Assembly: GCF_025421775.1 (NCBI RefSeq)
Contig: NZ_JAOEFX010000008.1
Location: 1 to 64,000, forward strand
DNA from: Paenarthrobacter aurescens
GTDB lineage: Bacteria > Actinomycetota > Actinomycetes > Actinomycetales > Micrococcaceae
Reading direction: 5' to 3'
Length of the DNA stretch: 64,000 nucleotides
Each line of letters begins with the position of its first letter. Positions within the stretch are counted from its first letter, which is position 1. The notes under the pieces were generated by a model, which was not told the DNA's origin, ran no database searches, and saw nothing but the letters and a program-made list of their open reading frames with translations. The translations under genes were made by a program, and so were the position numbers. Below are positions 24,903-37,200 of the stretch, piece after piece.

Positions 24903-27900
24903 ATGGCTCTGCCTGATGGGTCCGGAAAACGCCGTGCCAAAAACCGCCGGCGTAAGGCCATCGCAACCACTGCCTTCACGGCGGCTGCAGCTGTCCTGGT
25001 GACTGGCGCCATCCTTTACCCAGGCTTCAAGACCACCGAGGTGGAACTCAACGACGGCGGCGTCTGGGTAGTCAGCAAGACCAAGAATGCTGCCGGACGC
25101 CTCAACTATCCCTCCAAGTCGTTGGATGGCGCAGTGACCCCCGCCAGCACCAACTTCGACATCCTTCAGCAGGCCGGCGACATCTTCATCGATGACGCGG
25201 ATGGCGGGACCATCAACCCTGTCAGCGCCGCCAACATGCGATTGGGTGGCGACCAAAAACTTCCAGGCTCCGCAGACGTGAGCTTCGGAAACAAGGTCCT
25301 GGCAGTCACCGACCAGTCCAAGGGCAAGGTCTGGGCTGTTTCGCCCACCTCCATTGGCGGCTTCAGCGAAGAGTCGGAGCCCTTGTTCGAACAGTCCCCG
25401 GGCGTCGTGTCCGTGGTGGGTGTGGATGACACCATCCACACCCTCGACCCAAAAACGGGCACACTGACGGCAACCAAGGTGGACGTCGACGGTCAGGCCG
25501 TGGATTCACAGGTCCGCAAAGACGACACATTGAAGGCCGACGGCGAAGTCCAGTTGGCAGCGGTGGGCGACAAAGCAGTGGTGCTCAATGAAACCAGCGG
25601 CGACATCGTGCTCCCCGGCGGCAGCAAGGTGCACCTGGACGACGCCCGGGATGCCAAGCTGCAGCAGAGCGGTCCGGCCGCCGATTTCATTGCCGTTGCC
25701 ACACCGAAGGCATTGCTCCTGCAACCCCTGGACGGCGGGACAGCCAAGACTGTCCAAGCGGACGGCCAGGGCATTCCGGCTGCGCCCGTCCACGTGGGCT
25801 CGTGCACGTACGCCGCGTGGTCCGGTGCCAACAAGTACGTCCGCGATTGCACCAACGAGGCAGATAACAGGCGGTCCGACGTTCCCAAGGCGAGTGCATC
25901 GCCGTCGTACGTATTCCGTGTCAACCGCGATCTCGTGGTGCTGAACGACGTCAACTCCGGCAACGTCTGGATGGTCAACCAGAACATGCAGTTGGTCAAT
26001 AACTGGGACGACGTCATCCCGCCCCAACAGACCTCGGACGACGCCGAGAAGGACTCTGCGGACGAAGTCCAGCAGACAGTCCTTCCGGACCGCAGCAAAC
26101 CCAATACTGTACCGGTGGCCAAGCCTGATTCGTTTGGTGTCAGGGCCGGCAAGACCACCGTTCTGCCCGTCCTGGACAACGACGCCGATGCCGACGGCGA
26201 TGTCCTCACGGTCAGCACCAGCGAGCCTTTGAAGTCCGGCGCGTTGTCCGCCGTCTACGGTGGCACCGGCTTCCAGATCGCGGTTCCGGCAGGAACCACG
26301 GGTTCGGAAACGTTCAAGTATTCGGTGGACGACGGGCGCGGCGGTACGGGGGCCGCGGACGTTGACCTGCGCATCGTGCCGGCAGAGGAAAACAACGCGC
26401 CGCAGCCCAAGCCCAACCGGAACAACGCCTTGGTGGTCCAGTCCGGGAAGATCGCCAGCCAGTTCGTCCTCACCGATTGGCTGGACCCCGACGGCGATGA
26501 CATCTTCGCCGTCGCCGTCTCCAGCAGCGATCCCGCGGACCAGGTCCGGATCAGGCCGGACGGCTTGCTCACCTTCCAGGACGCAGGGGCTGGCCCAGGA
26601 CGTAAAACCCTGACCGTGAGTGTCTCGGACGGGTCCCTGACCACCCAGGGGCAGATCAGCGTTGACGTCCGTGCTCCCGGTGCCCTGCCGCCTATCGCCA
26701 ATGCAGATCATGTGGTTGCGGTGGCGGGCCAGGACACGGTGATCGCGCCGCTCAAGAACGATACCGATCCCCAGGGCGGCACGTTGCGGCTGGCGCAAGC
26801 ACAGCCGGATCCGCAGTCGACCGCAGTGGTCGGGCCGGACCAGCAAACGTTCACCTTTAATTCGGCGTCCGTGGGTCCCCACTACGTGACGTATATGGTG
26901 ACCAACGGACCGGCGAGTGCGCAGCAACTGGTGCGCGTCGACGTCGTGTCCGGAAACAGCGACGGCGCACCGGTGGCCGTCCGCGACATTGCCCTCCTGC
27001 CCAGCGGTGGCAGCACCGTGGTTGACGTCCTGGGCAATGACTCGGACCCCAGCGGAGGCGTCCTGGTGGTCCAGTCGGTCACGGCGGCTGACGGGCTCCC
27101 GGTTTCCGTTGCAGTGCTGGACCACTCGGTGGTCAAGATCACCGACATCCGGGCCCAAGGCCAGCTCTCCCTCAAATACACGATCTCCAATGGCAAGGCC
27201 TCGGCAACGGGGGACATTTCAGTCCAGGTTGTTCCGGCGCCCACCAAACTTCAGGCGCCGCAAGCCAAGCCGGACGAGGTATCCGTGCGTGCCGGTGATG
27301 TGGTGACCATTCCGGTCCTGGACAACGACACTGATCCCAACGGCGGAGAGTTGACGCTCGACCCTGTCCTGGCGCAACAGCCGGACGAAACTGCCGGCAG
27401 GATCTTCGTTGCCGGGAACACGCTGCGGTACATCGCCGGCGAGGAGCCCACCACTGTTTATGCGATCTACAAGGTCAGCAACGCCTCGGGCCAATCTGAC
27501 TCCCAGCAAGTCACCATCCGCATCCGCGCCCGCGACGACGCCACGAACACCCGGCCCGAGCCCCGGAACCTGACTGCCAGGGTGGTTGCGGGGATGACGG
27601 TGAAGATTCCGGTCCCCTTGGACGGCATCGACGCCGATGGCGACTCCGTTCAGCTCATCGGAATCGACAAAGCTCCCGAACTGGGGACAGCCATCCTGCG
27701 GGACGGATATCTGGAGTTCACGGCCGGGGGCACGTCCGCCGGTACTGACACTTTCAGCTACCGCGTGCGGGACCGTATTGGTGCTGAGAACACCGGCACG
27801 GTGATCGTGGGCATTGCGCCTGCGGAAGCTGATAACCAAAAGCCCATCGCGGTGGACGACTTCATTGATGTCCGGCCCGGACGACGGGTTGCAGTTAATG

Positions 27901-30900
27901 CCCTGAAAAACGACTCGGACCCCGACGGCGATCCCATCGCTTTGGTGGCGGCGTTCGAGGCCAAGCCGGAGCTCCAGGTTGAAGCTGCCGCGGGCAAGGT
28001 AGTGCTGACGGCACCCGGTGCAGCCGGCACGGACAGCATCAGCTACCGGATCCAGGACGACAAGAAGGCCGAAGCGTCCGCTGTCATCCGCGTCCAGACC
28101 AGCCCGACAGCGCCGCTCCATGCCCCCGTGGCAGTGGACGACCGGATCACGCTGGCCGAGACCCTGGGTAAAACTGCGGTTGACGTTCCGGTGTTGAAGA
28201 ACGACTCCGATCCCGACGGGGTTGCCGAAGACCTCACCATCTCCCTGCCGGACGGAAACCCGAACGCCCGCGTAGGGACAGACGGAAACGTGGTGGTGAC
28301 GCTGGTACCGCAGGACCAGTTGATTCCTTACACCGTCACCGACATTGACGGGCAGTCAGCCACCGCCGTCATGTGGATTCCAGGCCAGGGCCTCCAGTAC
28401 CCCACGCTTTCCACCACTGAGATCGTGGAGGTCACCGCGGGGGAGGAAGTCTCTGTGGCCCTTCAGGACCACGTCAAGGTCAGGGACGGCCGTCAACCCC
28501 GCATCACGGTGGCGGACAAGATCCGGGTCCTGGGCGGTGACTCCACCAACGTCATTGCTGGTGACGGTACTGCGCTGAGGTATGCGGCCCAGCCTGAGTA
28601 CGTCGGGCCCGGGTCCATCACCTTCGAAGTAACCGACGGCACAGGTCCGGACGACGCCGAGGGTTTGAAATCGACCTTGACGATCATGACCAAGGTGCTG
28701 CCGAACCCCAATGCCAATCACACCCCCACCTTCAGTGGTGCTGCGATTGAGGCGCCCAAGGGGGACACTACGGAACTGGACCTGGCCAACCTCGCCGCAG
28801 ATGTTGATGAACAGGATCAAGGCAAACTCGCGTTCAGCCTGGACGGTGACCTGCCGGGCGGATTCGACGCGCGGGTGGAGGGCACTGTCCTGAAAATCAC
28901 TCCTGGCGGTTCGCTCAATCCCGGAGCCCGCGGCACCGTGCCGCTGAAGGTCACTGACGGGCGCTCGGAGCCAGTAAAGGCAGCCGTCGCAGTCTCGGTA
29001 GTCTCCTCCAACCGGCCGAAGCCGGTAGCCAACGACGACGTTTTGGACAAGGCCAACGCCGGCAAGTCCGAAACCATCAACGTGCTGGGAAACGACTTCA
29101 ACCCCTTCAGCGAACCATTGACCGTGGTGTCTGCTGTGGTGGAGACCGGTTCTGCGTCAGGTGAGCCGGCCATTGCCGGGGACTCGATTACCGTGACGCC
29201 CGCCGATGGTTTCAAGGGGGTCCTGGTGGTCAGGTACACCATCAAGGACAAGACCGATGATCCCAGCCGGCAAGCAGTGGGTCGTGTTCGCATCACGGTG
29301 CGGGACAAGCCCGATGCTCCGTCGGCGCCCGTCGCAACCGACGTCCGCAGCAAGACGGCCGTGCTCAAGTGGGCGCCGCCGTCGGACAATGGCGCAGCCA
29401 TCACCAAATACACGGTGAAAGCGGCCGGATTCCAGCAGGAATGCCCCACCACCACCTGCACGCTGACTGGACTGACCAACAACGTCAAGTACGTCTTTAC
29501 AGTTGTTGCTACCAATGAGGTAGGCGAATCCCAGCCGTCCGTCCCGTCCAACGAGATCACTCCGGACGAGAAGCCGTCGCCCCCGGGCGTGCCCACGGTC
29601 AAGGCCGGCGACAAGGACCTGGCGATCACTTGGACCCCCGCCAAAACCGAGGGTTCCCCGGTGAAGCACTACAACCTGGAGATCTCTCCGCCGCCGGCCA
29701 ACGGCATCGCCGTCAAGAACGAGGTCACCGGGCTCAGCTACACCTGGCCCGGCCTGACCAACGGTGTGAAGTACAAGGTCCGCGCGCAGGCCGTCAATGA
29801 CCTTGGCCCCTCTGACTGGGGGCTGTATTCCGCGGAGGACCACCCCGCCGGCATCCCCGGAACACCGGCGCCGCCGAGCACCACGGTGCTGTCCGCCCTC
29901 GGGTCCCGGAACCAGCTCCGCGTCGACTGGTCCGAGCCGGGGATCAATGGTGACCCCATCAAGAGCTATTACGTCACCATGAGTGGCGGCAGCGGAACCA
30001 CCCAGACGCAGACCATTCCGGGGAACGTCCGAACAGCCACCTTCGAGGTAGCCACCGACCAATCGGCGTACACGTTCACTGTTCAGGCTGAGAACAAAGC
30101 AGGCAAGAGCCTGGTCAGCGCGGCCTCAGCGCCGCGCAGGGCAACGGGAAAGCTGGGTACTGTTCAAAACGTCAGTGCCACGCCGGCAAATACCGGCGCC
30201 GCCGGTGGCCAGCTCACCATCAACTTCACCGCCCTCGGCGAAACCCAGCGCAACGGTTCCAAAGCCAACGAAGTCAGCTACACCTACTCCGCTGGCGGGC
30301 GCTCCGGTGCCATCCAGCCCGGGCAGACCGTAGGAGGCTTTGCCAACGGCCAGCCCACCAGTGTTACTGTCATGGCGCACTCCACAGTGGCGCCCAGTTC
30401 CGACGCCAGCAAAGCTGCCACCGCCACGCCTTTTGGTGCGCCGGGAACGCCGTCGGCGTCGGGGTCCAACGGGGCCGTGAACCAGAAATCTGTGACCTTC
30501 AACTGGTCGTCACCGTCAACCGCTACGAACGACGTCAAGACGACGAAGATCCGCATCGACAACGGCGGCTGGGAGACTGTGGGCGCCTCGGGCAGCCGCA
30601 CCATCAATACAGCCGGCTGGGAAGAGACGCACAGCATCGCCGTCCAGACCTTCAACTCGCTGGGAACCGGCGGCGCCGTGGCTTCGGCCAGTGCCAAGTC
30701 CGGACGCCAAGGGGAGTGGACCACCACCATGAACCCCGGAGCGGTGGTGAGATCCTGCAGCTTTACGCTGGGCGGAGCCAACTACGACCCCAATAGAAGG
30801 ACGTGTGACGGCCAGAGTAACAACACTCCACCCTGGATGGCCTCCGCAGATCAAGGCGCCATTGTGGTGCGTTGTTACATCGATCAAACAGATAACTGGA

Positions 30901-31019
30901 CTGGTATGCACCGCTGGTGGCGCATCGAATCGGGTTCCTACCGCAACGTGGGCCGGTACATCATCGCAGGTCACACCAACCTTCCAGATCCCGCAGGCAT
31001 CGGAGCGCCCCCGTGCTGA
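24903..31019 (+). CDS. Giant membrane-anchored Ig-like/FN3 repeat protein A
   Basis: A 2038-residue protein with a basic N-terminus and a single TM helix (residues ~19-41), no cleavage site, so it is N-in/C-out. Residues ~43-390 look like a beta-propeller-type domain (repeated GDKAVVLNE, KALLLQPLDGG, RVNRDLVVLNDVNSGNVW). Then come about 11 Ig-like repeats, each with a calcium-type DNDxDxDGD or NDSDPxGG turn (VLDNDADADGD, VLGNDSDPSGG, VLKNDSDPDG). About five fibronectin III domains follow from residue ~1470 (KWAPPSDNGAAITKYTV, TGLTNNVKYVFTVVA). A C-terminal ~90-residue Cys-rich cap ends in APPC. Start ATG 24903 (GGGGGA upstream) is favoured over GTG 24888. It is a paralogue of the next gene and a candidate wall-spanning stalk of the downstream secretion-like machine; function is inferred. 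Confidence 0.85.
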   Translation: MALPDGSGKRRAKNRRRKAIATTAFTAAAAVLVTGAILYPGFKTTEVELNDGGVWVVSKTKNAAGRLNYPSKSLDGAVTPASTNFDILQQAGDIFIDDADGGTINPVSAANMRLGGDQKLPGSADVSFGNKVLAVTDQSKGKVWAVSPTSIGGFSEESEPLFEQSPGVVSVVGVDDTIHTLDPKTGTLTATKVDVDGQAVDSQVRKDDTLKADGEVQLAAVGDKAVVLNETSGDIVLPGGSKVHLDDARDAKLQQSGPAADFIAVATPKALLLQPLDGGTAKTVQADGQGIPAAPVHVGSCTYAAWSGANKYVRDCTNEADNRRSDVPKASASPSYVFRVNRDLVVLNDVNSGNVWMVNQNMQLVNNWDDVIPPQQTSDDAEKDSADEVQQTVLPDRSKPNTVPVAKPDSFGVRAGKTTVLPVLDNDADADGDVLTVSTSEPLKSGALSAVYGGTGFQIAVPAGTTGSETFKYSVDDGRGGTGAADVDLRIVPAEENNAPQPKPNRNNALVVQSGKIASQFVLTDWLDPDGDDIFAVAVSSSDPADQVRIRPDGLLTFQDAGAGPGRKTLTVSVSDGSLTTQGQISVDVRAPGALPPIANADHVVAVAGQDTVIAPLKNDTDPQGGTLRLAQAQPDPQSTAVVGPDQQTFTFNSASVGPHYVTYMVTNGPASAQQLVRVDVVSGNSDGAPVAVRDIALLPSGGSTVVDVLGNDSDPSGGVLVVQSVTAADGLPVSVAVLDHSVVKITDIRAQGQLSLKYTISNGKASATGDISVQVVPAPTKLQAPQAKPDEVSVRAGDVVTIPVLDNDTDPNGGELTLDPVLAQQPDETAGRIFVAGNTLRYIAGEEPTTVYAIYKVSNASGQSDSQQVTIRIRARDDATNTRPEPRNLTARVVAGMTVKIPVPLDGIDADGDSVQLIGIDKAPELGTAILRDGYLEFTAGGTSAGTDTFSYRVRDRIGAENTGTVIVGIAPAEADNQKPIAVDDFIDVRPGRRVAVNALKNDSDPDGDPIALVAAFEAKPELQVEAAAGKVVLTAPGAAGTDSISYRIQDDKKAEASAVIRVQTSPTAPLHAPVAVDDRITLAETLGKTAVDVPVLKNDSDPDGVAEDLTISLPDGNPNARVGTDGNVVVTLVPQDQLIPYTVTDIDGQSATAVMWIPGQGLQYPTLSTTEIVEVTAGEEVSVALQDHVKVRDGRQPRITVADKIRVLGGDSTNVIAGDGTALRYAAQPEYVGPGSITFEVTDGTGPDDAEGLKSTLTIMTKVLPNPNANHTPTFSGAAIEAPKGDTTELDLANLAADVDEQDQGKLAFSLDGDLPGGFDARVEGTVLKITPGGSLNPGARGTVPLKVTDGRSEPVKAAVAVSVVSSNRPKPVANDDVLDKANAGKSETINVLGNDFNPFSEPLTVVSAVVETGSASGEPAIAGDSITVTPADGFKGVLVVRYTIKDKTDDPSRQAVGRVRITVRDKPDAPSAPVATDVRSKTAVLKWAPPSDNGAAITKYTVKAAGFQQECPTTTCTLTGLTNNVKYVFTVVATNEVGESQPSVPSNEITPDEKPSPPGVPTVKAGDKDLAITWTPAKTEGSPVKHYNLEISPPPANGIAVKNEVTGLSYTWPGLTNGVKYKVRAQAVNDLGPSDWGLYSAEDHPAGIPGTPAPPSTTVLSALGSRNQLRVDWSEPGINGDPIKSYYVTMSGGSGTTQTQTIPGNVRTATFEVATDQSAYTFTVQAENKAGKSLVSAASAPRRATGKLGTVQNVSATPANTGAAGGQLTINFTALGETQRNGSKANEVSYTYSAGGRSGAIQPGQTVGGFANGQPTSVTVMAHSTVAPSSDASKAATATPFGAPGTPSASGSNGAVNQKSVTFNWSSPSTATNDVKTTKIRIDNGGWETVGASGSRTINTAGWEETHSIAVQTFNSLGTGGAVASASAKSGRQGEWTTTMNPGAVVRSCSFTLGGANYDPNRRTCDGQSNNTPPWMASADQGAIVVRCYIDQTDNWTGMHRWWRIESGSYRNVGRYIIAGHTNLPDPAGIGAPPC

Positions 31020-31269
31020 CCCTTGCAAAGGTTAAGCGCGGGGCAGATCTCCCCATCGCGCACTCGGTGGTTAAGGCCGTAGTCTGTCAAAGCCAATGGA
31101 TAGCCCGGTCTCGGGTGTCCTCGATTGGTCGTGGGGTGCGTGGGATAGTCTTAGGGACTGAAAATTCCGCCGCCGTATGGGGGTACTGCGGAATGCACGG
31201 CTGCCGGCATGTGTCGGTTGGCCCGGACGTCGCTGGGGAGCGGCTGTATATCAAGGGAATTTTGGGGCT
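31020..31269 (+). promoter_or_regulatory. Intergenic region with hairpin leader between the two giant genes
   Basis: A promoter-like TTGGTC...TAGTCT pair lies near 31127-31152. A leader hairpin ATTCCGC/GCGGAAT (around 31165-31195) follows, then GTG 31270. So the second giant gene and everything downstream may have their own promoter. The hairpin matches no riboswitch I know. Confidence 0.35.
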
Positions 31270-34200
31270 GTGAGAAATTTCTTCGGCAAGCTGGGGCTGA
31301 ACAAGCGTCGAAACAAAAAATACATAGCGGGAACGGCTGCCACCGCGGCGGGCGCCTTGCTGATCACCGGGGCAGTGCTGTACCCGGGATTCAAGACCAC
31401 CGAAGTGGACTTGAACGACGGCGGCGTGTGGGTCGTGAGCAAAACCAAGAACGCCGTGGGGCGGTTGAACTACCCGTCGCGTGTGCTTGACGGTGCAGTG
31501 ACTCCGGCAACCACCACCTTCGACGTCCTGCAGCACGACGGCAACGTCTTTGTGGACGACGAATCCGGTTCCACCATCAACCAGGTGTCGGCCGCGAACC
31601 TGAAGCTCGGCGGCGACAAGCAACTCCCGTCCTCGTCCCAGGTGAGCTACGGCTCCACCGTCCTCTCAGTCACCGATCCCGCCCGCGGCAAGGTCTGGGC
31701 TTTGTCTCCTTCCACCGTCAACGGTTTCGATGAAGAAGGAACCGAACCGGTCCTGACAGGGGACCAAGGCCTGGTGTCCGCCGTAGGAACCGATAACCGC
31801 ATCTACACCGCGGATCCCGGCAAGGGCGAAATCACTGTGACCACGGTGGACGCCAATGGCGAGCGGACAGACTCCCAGGTCACCAAAGTGGATGAGCTCA
31901 AAGGTGCCGGCGACCTTCAGATTGCCGTCGTGGGGGATAAACCCGTAGTTCTTGATGCCGGGTCCGGGAACCTGTTCCTGCCCGGCGGCCGCAAGCTCCA
32001 ACTGCAGGACGCGCGGGAAGCCAAGCTCCAGCAGAGCAGCGGGGACAGCGGATTTGTTGCCATCGCCACCCGCAAAGCCCTCCTGAAGCAGCCCTTGGAC
32101 GGTTCCACCGCGGCAACAGTCAATGCCGACGGCGAAGGCGTCCCCGCCGCACCTGTGCAGGTCAGCAAGTGCGTCCACGCCGCCTGGTCCGGCGCAAACA
32201 AGTACGTCCGCGACTGCGACAACGACGCCGATGACAAGAAGAACGACGTCCCCAAAGCCAGCGCCTCTCCCAGCTACGTTTTCCGCGTCAACCGCGACCT
32301 CGTGGTCCTCAATGACGTGAACTCGGGCAGTGTGTGGCTGGTCAACCAGAACATGCAGCTCGTCAACAACTGGGACGATGTTGTCCCGCCCAAGAACCAG
32401 TCCGATGACCAGGACCAGGAGTCCGCGGACAACAACACCATCAATGTCCTTCCGGACCGCACCAAACCCAACCGGGCGCCCGAAACCAAGCCGGACGAAT
32501 TTGGTGTCCGGCCGGGCCGGACCTCCATTCTCAGTGTCCTGGACAATGATTCGGACCCCGACGGCGATGTCCTCACCGCAGCGGTCGGCGCCAACGGACC
32601 CAAGTCCGGGGCGCTGGAGAACATCTACGGTGGCTCAGCGTTCCAGATCAAGGTTCCCGCTGACGCCAAGCCGGGAACGGAAACCTTCGACTACAACGCC
32701 TCGGACGGACGTGGCTTGTCTGCCGGTGGACAGGCCACGCTGCGCGTCGTGGCTCCGGAGGAAAACAGGCCTCCGTTCTTCAAGCGCGGCGAGCCCACCA
32801 CCATGCTGGTGGAGCAGGGCAAGTCCGTCAGCCAGAACATCCTGACCGACTGGATGGATCCCGACGGCGACGACCTCGTCCTCCTCGATGCGAAATCGGA
32901 CAACGACCAGGATCAGGTGAAGGTCCGCCGCGACGGCCTTCTCACCTACCAGGACTCAGGCGCAGCGCCGGGCAAGAAGACCGTCACCATCACCGTCTGG
33001 GACGGCCGGGCTACCACCACGGGCCGCGTTGTGGTCAACGTTCAGCCCCCGGGGGCCCTGGCGCCGGTGGTCAACGCCGACCACGTCACCGCGGTAGTTG
33101 GCCAAGACCTGGTCATCGCACCGTTGAAGAACGACGTCGACCCCAACGGCGGTGCCCTGCGGGTAGCCCACGTCGAGGCCGCAGGTCCCGCCGAGTTGGG
33201 CCCCGTGACCGACGGCGGTACGTTCACCTTCCGGAGCACCACACCGGGCCCCATCTACTTGACGTACATCGCCAGCAACGGCCCCCAAAGCAGCCAGGGT
33301 CTGATCCGTGTGGACGTGGAATCCGGCAAGGACGCTGGAGCGCCCGTTGCCGTGCATGACGTCGCACTCCTTCCAGTGGGCGGCAGCGTGCTGGTTGATC
33401 CATTGGCCAACGACTCCGATCCATCCGGCGGCGTGCTGGTCCTCCAGTCCGTCACCGTCCCGGACGGCTCGTCCGCTTCGGTCAGCGTGATCGACCACAG
33501 CGTACTGCGCGTTACCGACGTGCTCGGCGCGAAAGAGCCGTTCGTTTTCAGCTACACCATGTCCAACGGCCGCGGCTCGGCCACAGGCACCGTGGGCGTC
33601 GTCCCGGTGCCGGCCCCCGCCGTCGTCGAGGCCCCCCAGCCGAAACCCGACGAAGTCAACGTCCGCGTCAACGACGTCGTGACCATTCCGGTCCTGGCCA
33701 ACGACACGCACCCGCAGGGTGAAGAACTGTCTGTAGATCCTGTCTTGGCGCAGAGCATCCCTGAAGAAGACGGCAAGGCCTTCGTTTCCGAGAAGACGCT
33801 GCGCTTCATCGCCGGGCCCACGCCTAAGACCGTGCGTGCCATCTACAACGCAGTGGACCCCCAGGGCCAGAAGAGTGCCGCGGCCGTCACCATCCACATC
33901 CTGCCGCTGGAAGGCGCGCAGAACTCACGTCCGCAGCCGCAGAACCTGACCGCACGCGTGGTCGCCGGCGGGAGCGTCCGGATCCCGGTGCCGCTGGACG
34001 GTATCGACCCCGACGGCGACTCGGTCCAGCTCACCGGCATCGACAGCACGCCCACCATGGGAACCGCGACGGCGGGCAGCAGCTTCATCGATTTTGTCGC
34101 CGCTGGTGATGGCGCGGGAACCGACTCGTTCCGCTACAAGGTGATCGACCGCCAAGGTGCGGTCAACACCGGAACGGTGACTGTCGGCGTCGCGCCCCGT

Positions 34201-37200
34201 GGTGAAGACAACCAGAAGCCTGCCCCGGTGGACGACGAAGTGCAGGTCCGTCCTGGACGTCAGATCGCCGTGGATGCCACCGCCAACGACACCGATCCCG
34301 ACGGCGACATCATCCGCATCCTGACGGACAGCATCGAAGCTGACGCAGGCCTCGAAGCCCAGGTCAGCAAGACCAGCGGCCGCGTTCTGGTCACCGCTCC
34401 GGCCGCCGAGGGAACCGTCAACGTCCGCTACTCCGTGGCTGACGACCGGGATGCCGTGGGCAATGCCAGCATCAGGGTGATCGTCAAGAACGACATTCCG
34501 CTGCAAGCTCCCATCGCCCGCGATGACCGCGTCACGTCAGCCCAAACGCTGGGCAAGACCGCCGTGGACGTTCCGGTGCTCAAAAACGACGAGGATCCGG
34601 ACGGCGTGGGGGAGAACCTCAAGGTCACCACAGGCTTGGAGACCGCCCGTCCGGGCTCTGAAGGCAATGTGGTGGTGGACCTCACCGAGCAGCCGCAATT
34701 GGTGCCTTACACAGTTGAGGATGTGGACGGCCAGAAGTCCACGGCCGTCATCTGGGTTCCTGGCATCGGCCAGCAGGTCCCGACCCTTGCCAAGGATGAA
34801 GTGGTGGAGATGGTTTCAGGCCAGTCCGTCACCGTTAACCTGGCCGAATGGGTCAAGGTCCGCGAGGGTAAGTCACCGCGGCTGACCCAGGCGGACCGCA
34901 TCAAACTCATCGGTGCCGACGGCAGCGACCCCGTAGCCGGCAATGGAACGGCCCTGAAATACACGGCCGGCGCTGAATACGTTGGTCCCGGTTCCATCAG
35001 CTTCGAAGTCACTGACGGAAGCGGTCCGGATGATCCCAACGGCTTGAAGTCGACACTGAGCATCCGCACCAAGGTGCTGCCGGATCCGAACAAGAACAAC
35101 CCACCGGTGCTGCTGGGCAGCGACGTGGATGTTCCCAAGGGTGACTCGGCCAGCCTGGACTTGGGCAAGCTCACGTCCGATCCCGATTCCGACGACGTTC
35201 AGAACATGAAGTACGAGTTGGCCGGTGCAGCCCCAGGTGGATTCAGGGTGAGCATCGATGGCAAGACCCTGAAGGTCTCCGCCGAAGACTCGGTGCAGAT
35301 CGGTCAAAGCGGCACGGTCCAGGTGAAGGCGAAGGACCCTCGGGGCCTTGAAGCGGTCGCGACGTACAAACTGTCATTGACTGCTTCCAACCGCCCCAAA
35401 CCAGTAGCCAACGACGACGTTGAACCGGATGCACAATCCGGGAAGTCCGTCACGGTCAATGCGTTGGCGAACGACTCCAACCCATTCCCGGATACGCCGC
35501 TGAAGATCATCTCAGCGGTCACCGAGACAGGCGATGGCACGGCAGAGGCCAGCGGCGGAAACGTCACCGTCACGCCGTCGTCGGGCTTCACAGGGACCAT
35601 GGTTGTTGCCTACGTCGTGGGCGACAAGACGGGCGAAACCTCCCGTTACGCCACGGCCCGCATCCGCCTCACCGTCAAGGACAAGCCGGCCCCGCCCACC
35701 ACGCCTCTGGCTCAAAGCGTGGGCGACCAGACAGCGTTGCTGACATGGAACGCGCCGGCTGATCGTGGCTCACCCATCACCAAGTACACGGTGTACGGGG
35801 AGAACGGCTTCAAGCAGGACTGCCCCGCGAATACGTGTACGTTGACCGGGCTGACCAACAACGTGAAGTACCACTTTGCCGTCACCGCCACCAATGCGAT
35901 CAATGAATCCGAGCGCTCTCCGGTGTCTGCCGAGGTCCGTCCGGATGTCAAGCCTGATACCCCGATTGCTCCCACACTGAAGTTTGGTGACAAGCAACTT
36001 TCGGTTGCCTGGGTTCCCCCGGCCAGCAAGGGCTCGCCCATCAAGTCCTACGATCTTGAAATCTCGCCGGCTCCGGCCGGGCAGAATCCCCAGATCCAGA
36101 ATCTTACGGGGAACAGCCACGTGTGGACCGGGCTTACGAACGGCGTGGCCTACAAGGTCCGCGTCCTGGCCCGGAACGACGCCAAGGAACCGTCCGAGTG
36201 GAGCCCCTACTCCGCCGCGGAAACTCCCGCTGGCGTGCCGGCCACGCCTGCTGCACCTTCGGTGTCCGGCGCTGGGTCTCTTGGCGAACAAAGCCAACTC
36301 CAGGTCAGCTGGGCCGCGCCGAACAACAACGGTGACGCCGTGTCCGCCTACACGTTGACCACGTACCGGGGCGGTGCCGTAGTGACCACGCAGTCAGTGG
36401 GGGCGACCTCGCAAAATGTCACCGTGACCAACAGCGAAGCTGACTACACCTTCACTGTTTCAGCAACCAACAAGGCCGGCGTCAGCGGGGTCAGCCAGCA
36501 GTCAGCGGCAATCCGTGCTGCGGGCAAGCCCGGGATGGTAGCCGCGCCTACGGCAGCACTGGTGGAAACCAACGCGGCCGGTGGCAAGATCCGTGTGGCC
36601 TTCAACCCACTGTCACAGAAGGATCGCAACGGAGCCACCGCCAACGAGATCAGCTATAGGTATGCCCTGACGTCCGGCGCCAGCAGTGGAGCCATCCCCG
36701 CCGGCGGCGGCGTCATAGCGGCACCGAATGGCCAGGACACGGCCGTGGTGGTGTGGGCAGTCTCCTCGCGCAATCCCACACCTGGCGACAGGAGTCCGGC
36801 GTCGAACACCGTGAACCCCTACGGGCTTGCAGCCGCACCGACTGTTACCGGCAGCAAGAGCAGCGGCGTCGGCGACAAGACGGTGTCCTGGACGTGGAAC
36901 CAGCCCAGCGGCAACGGCAGGCCGGTCACCGGCTACCAGTACAGCCTTGACGGCGGCGGATGGACTGACACCGGGCAGCGGAGTTTCTCCACGAGTGTGG
37001 GCTTCAGCGAAACGCACACCCTGCGTGTCCGTGCCATCAGCGGCGGCCAGGCGGGCAACGTCGGAAGCGATACGTCCCGCAGCGGATCTGCGCCGCCGCC
37101 CCCGGAGCCGACTTCACAGATACAGGTGGATGCCGGCAGCGTGCGGACCTGCCCCGGTAAGCCCGGTCAGACGGACAGTTACACCCCTGGCAGCCCTGCG

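Noticed and set aside
25506..27158. 550-codon antisense frame in giant gene A (and similar ones in giant gene B)
   Set aside because: The composition is that of a complementary-strand artefact. The sense frame has intact Ig-like repeats throughout.
31150..31200. Possible riboswitch (c-di-AMP type) in the leader of giant gene B
   Set aside because: Only a simple ATTCCGC/GCGGAAT hairpin is visible. None of the conserved ydaO-type core was found.
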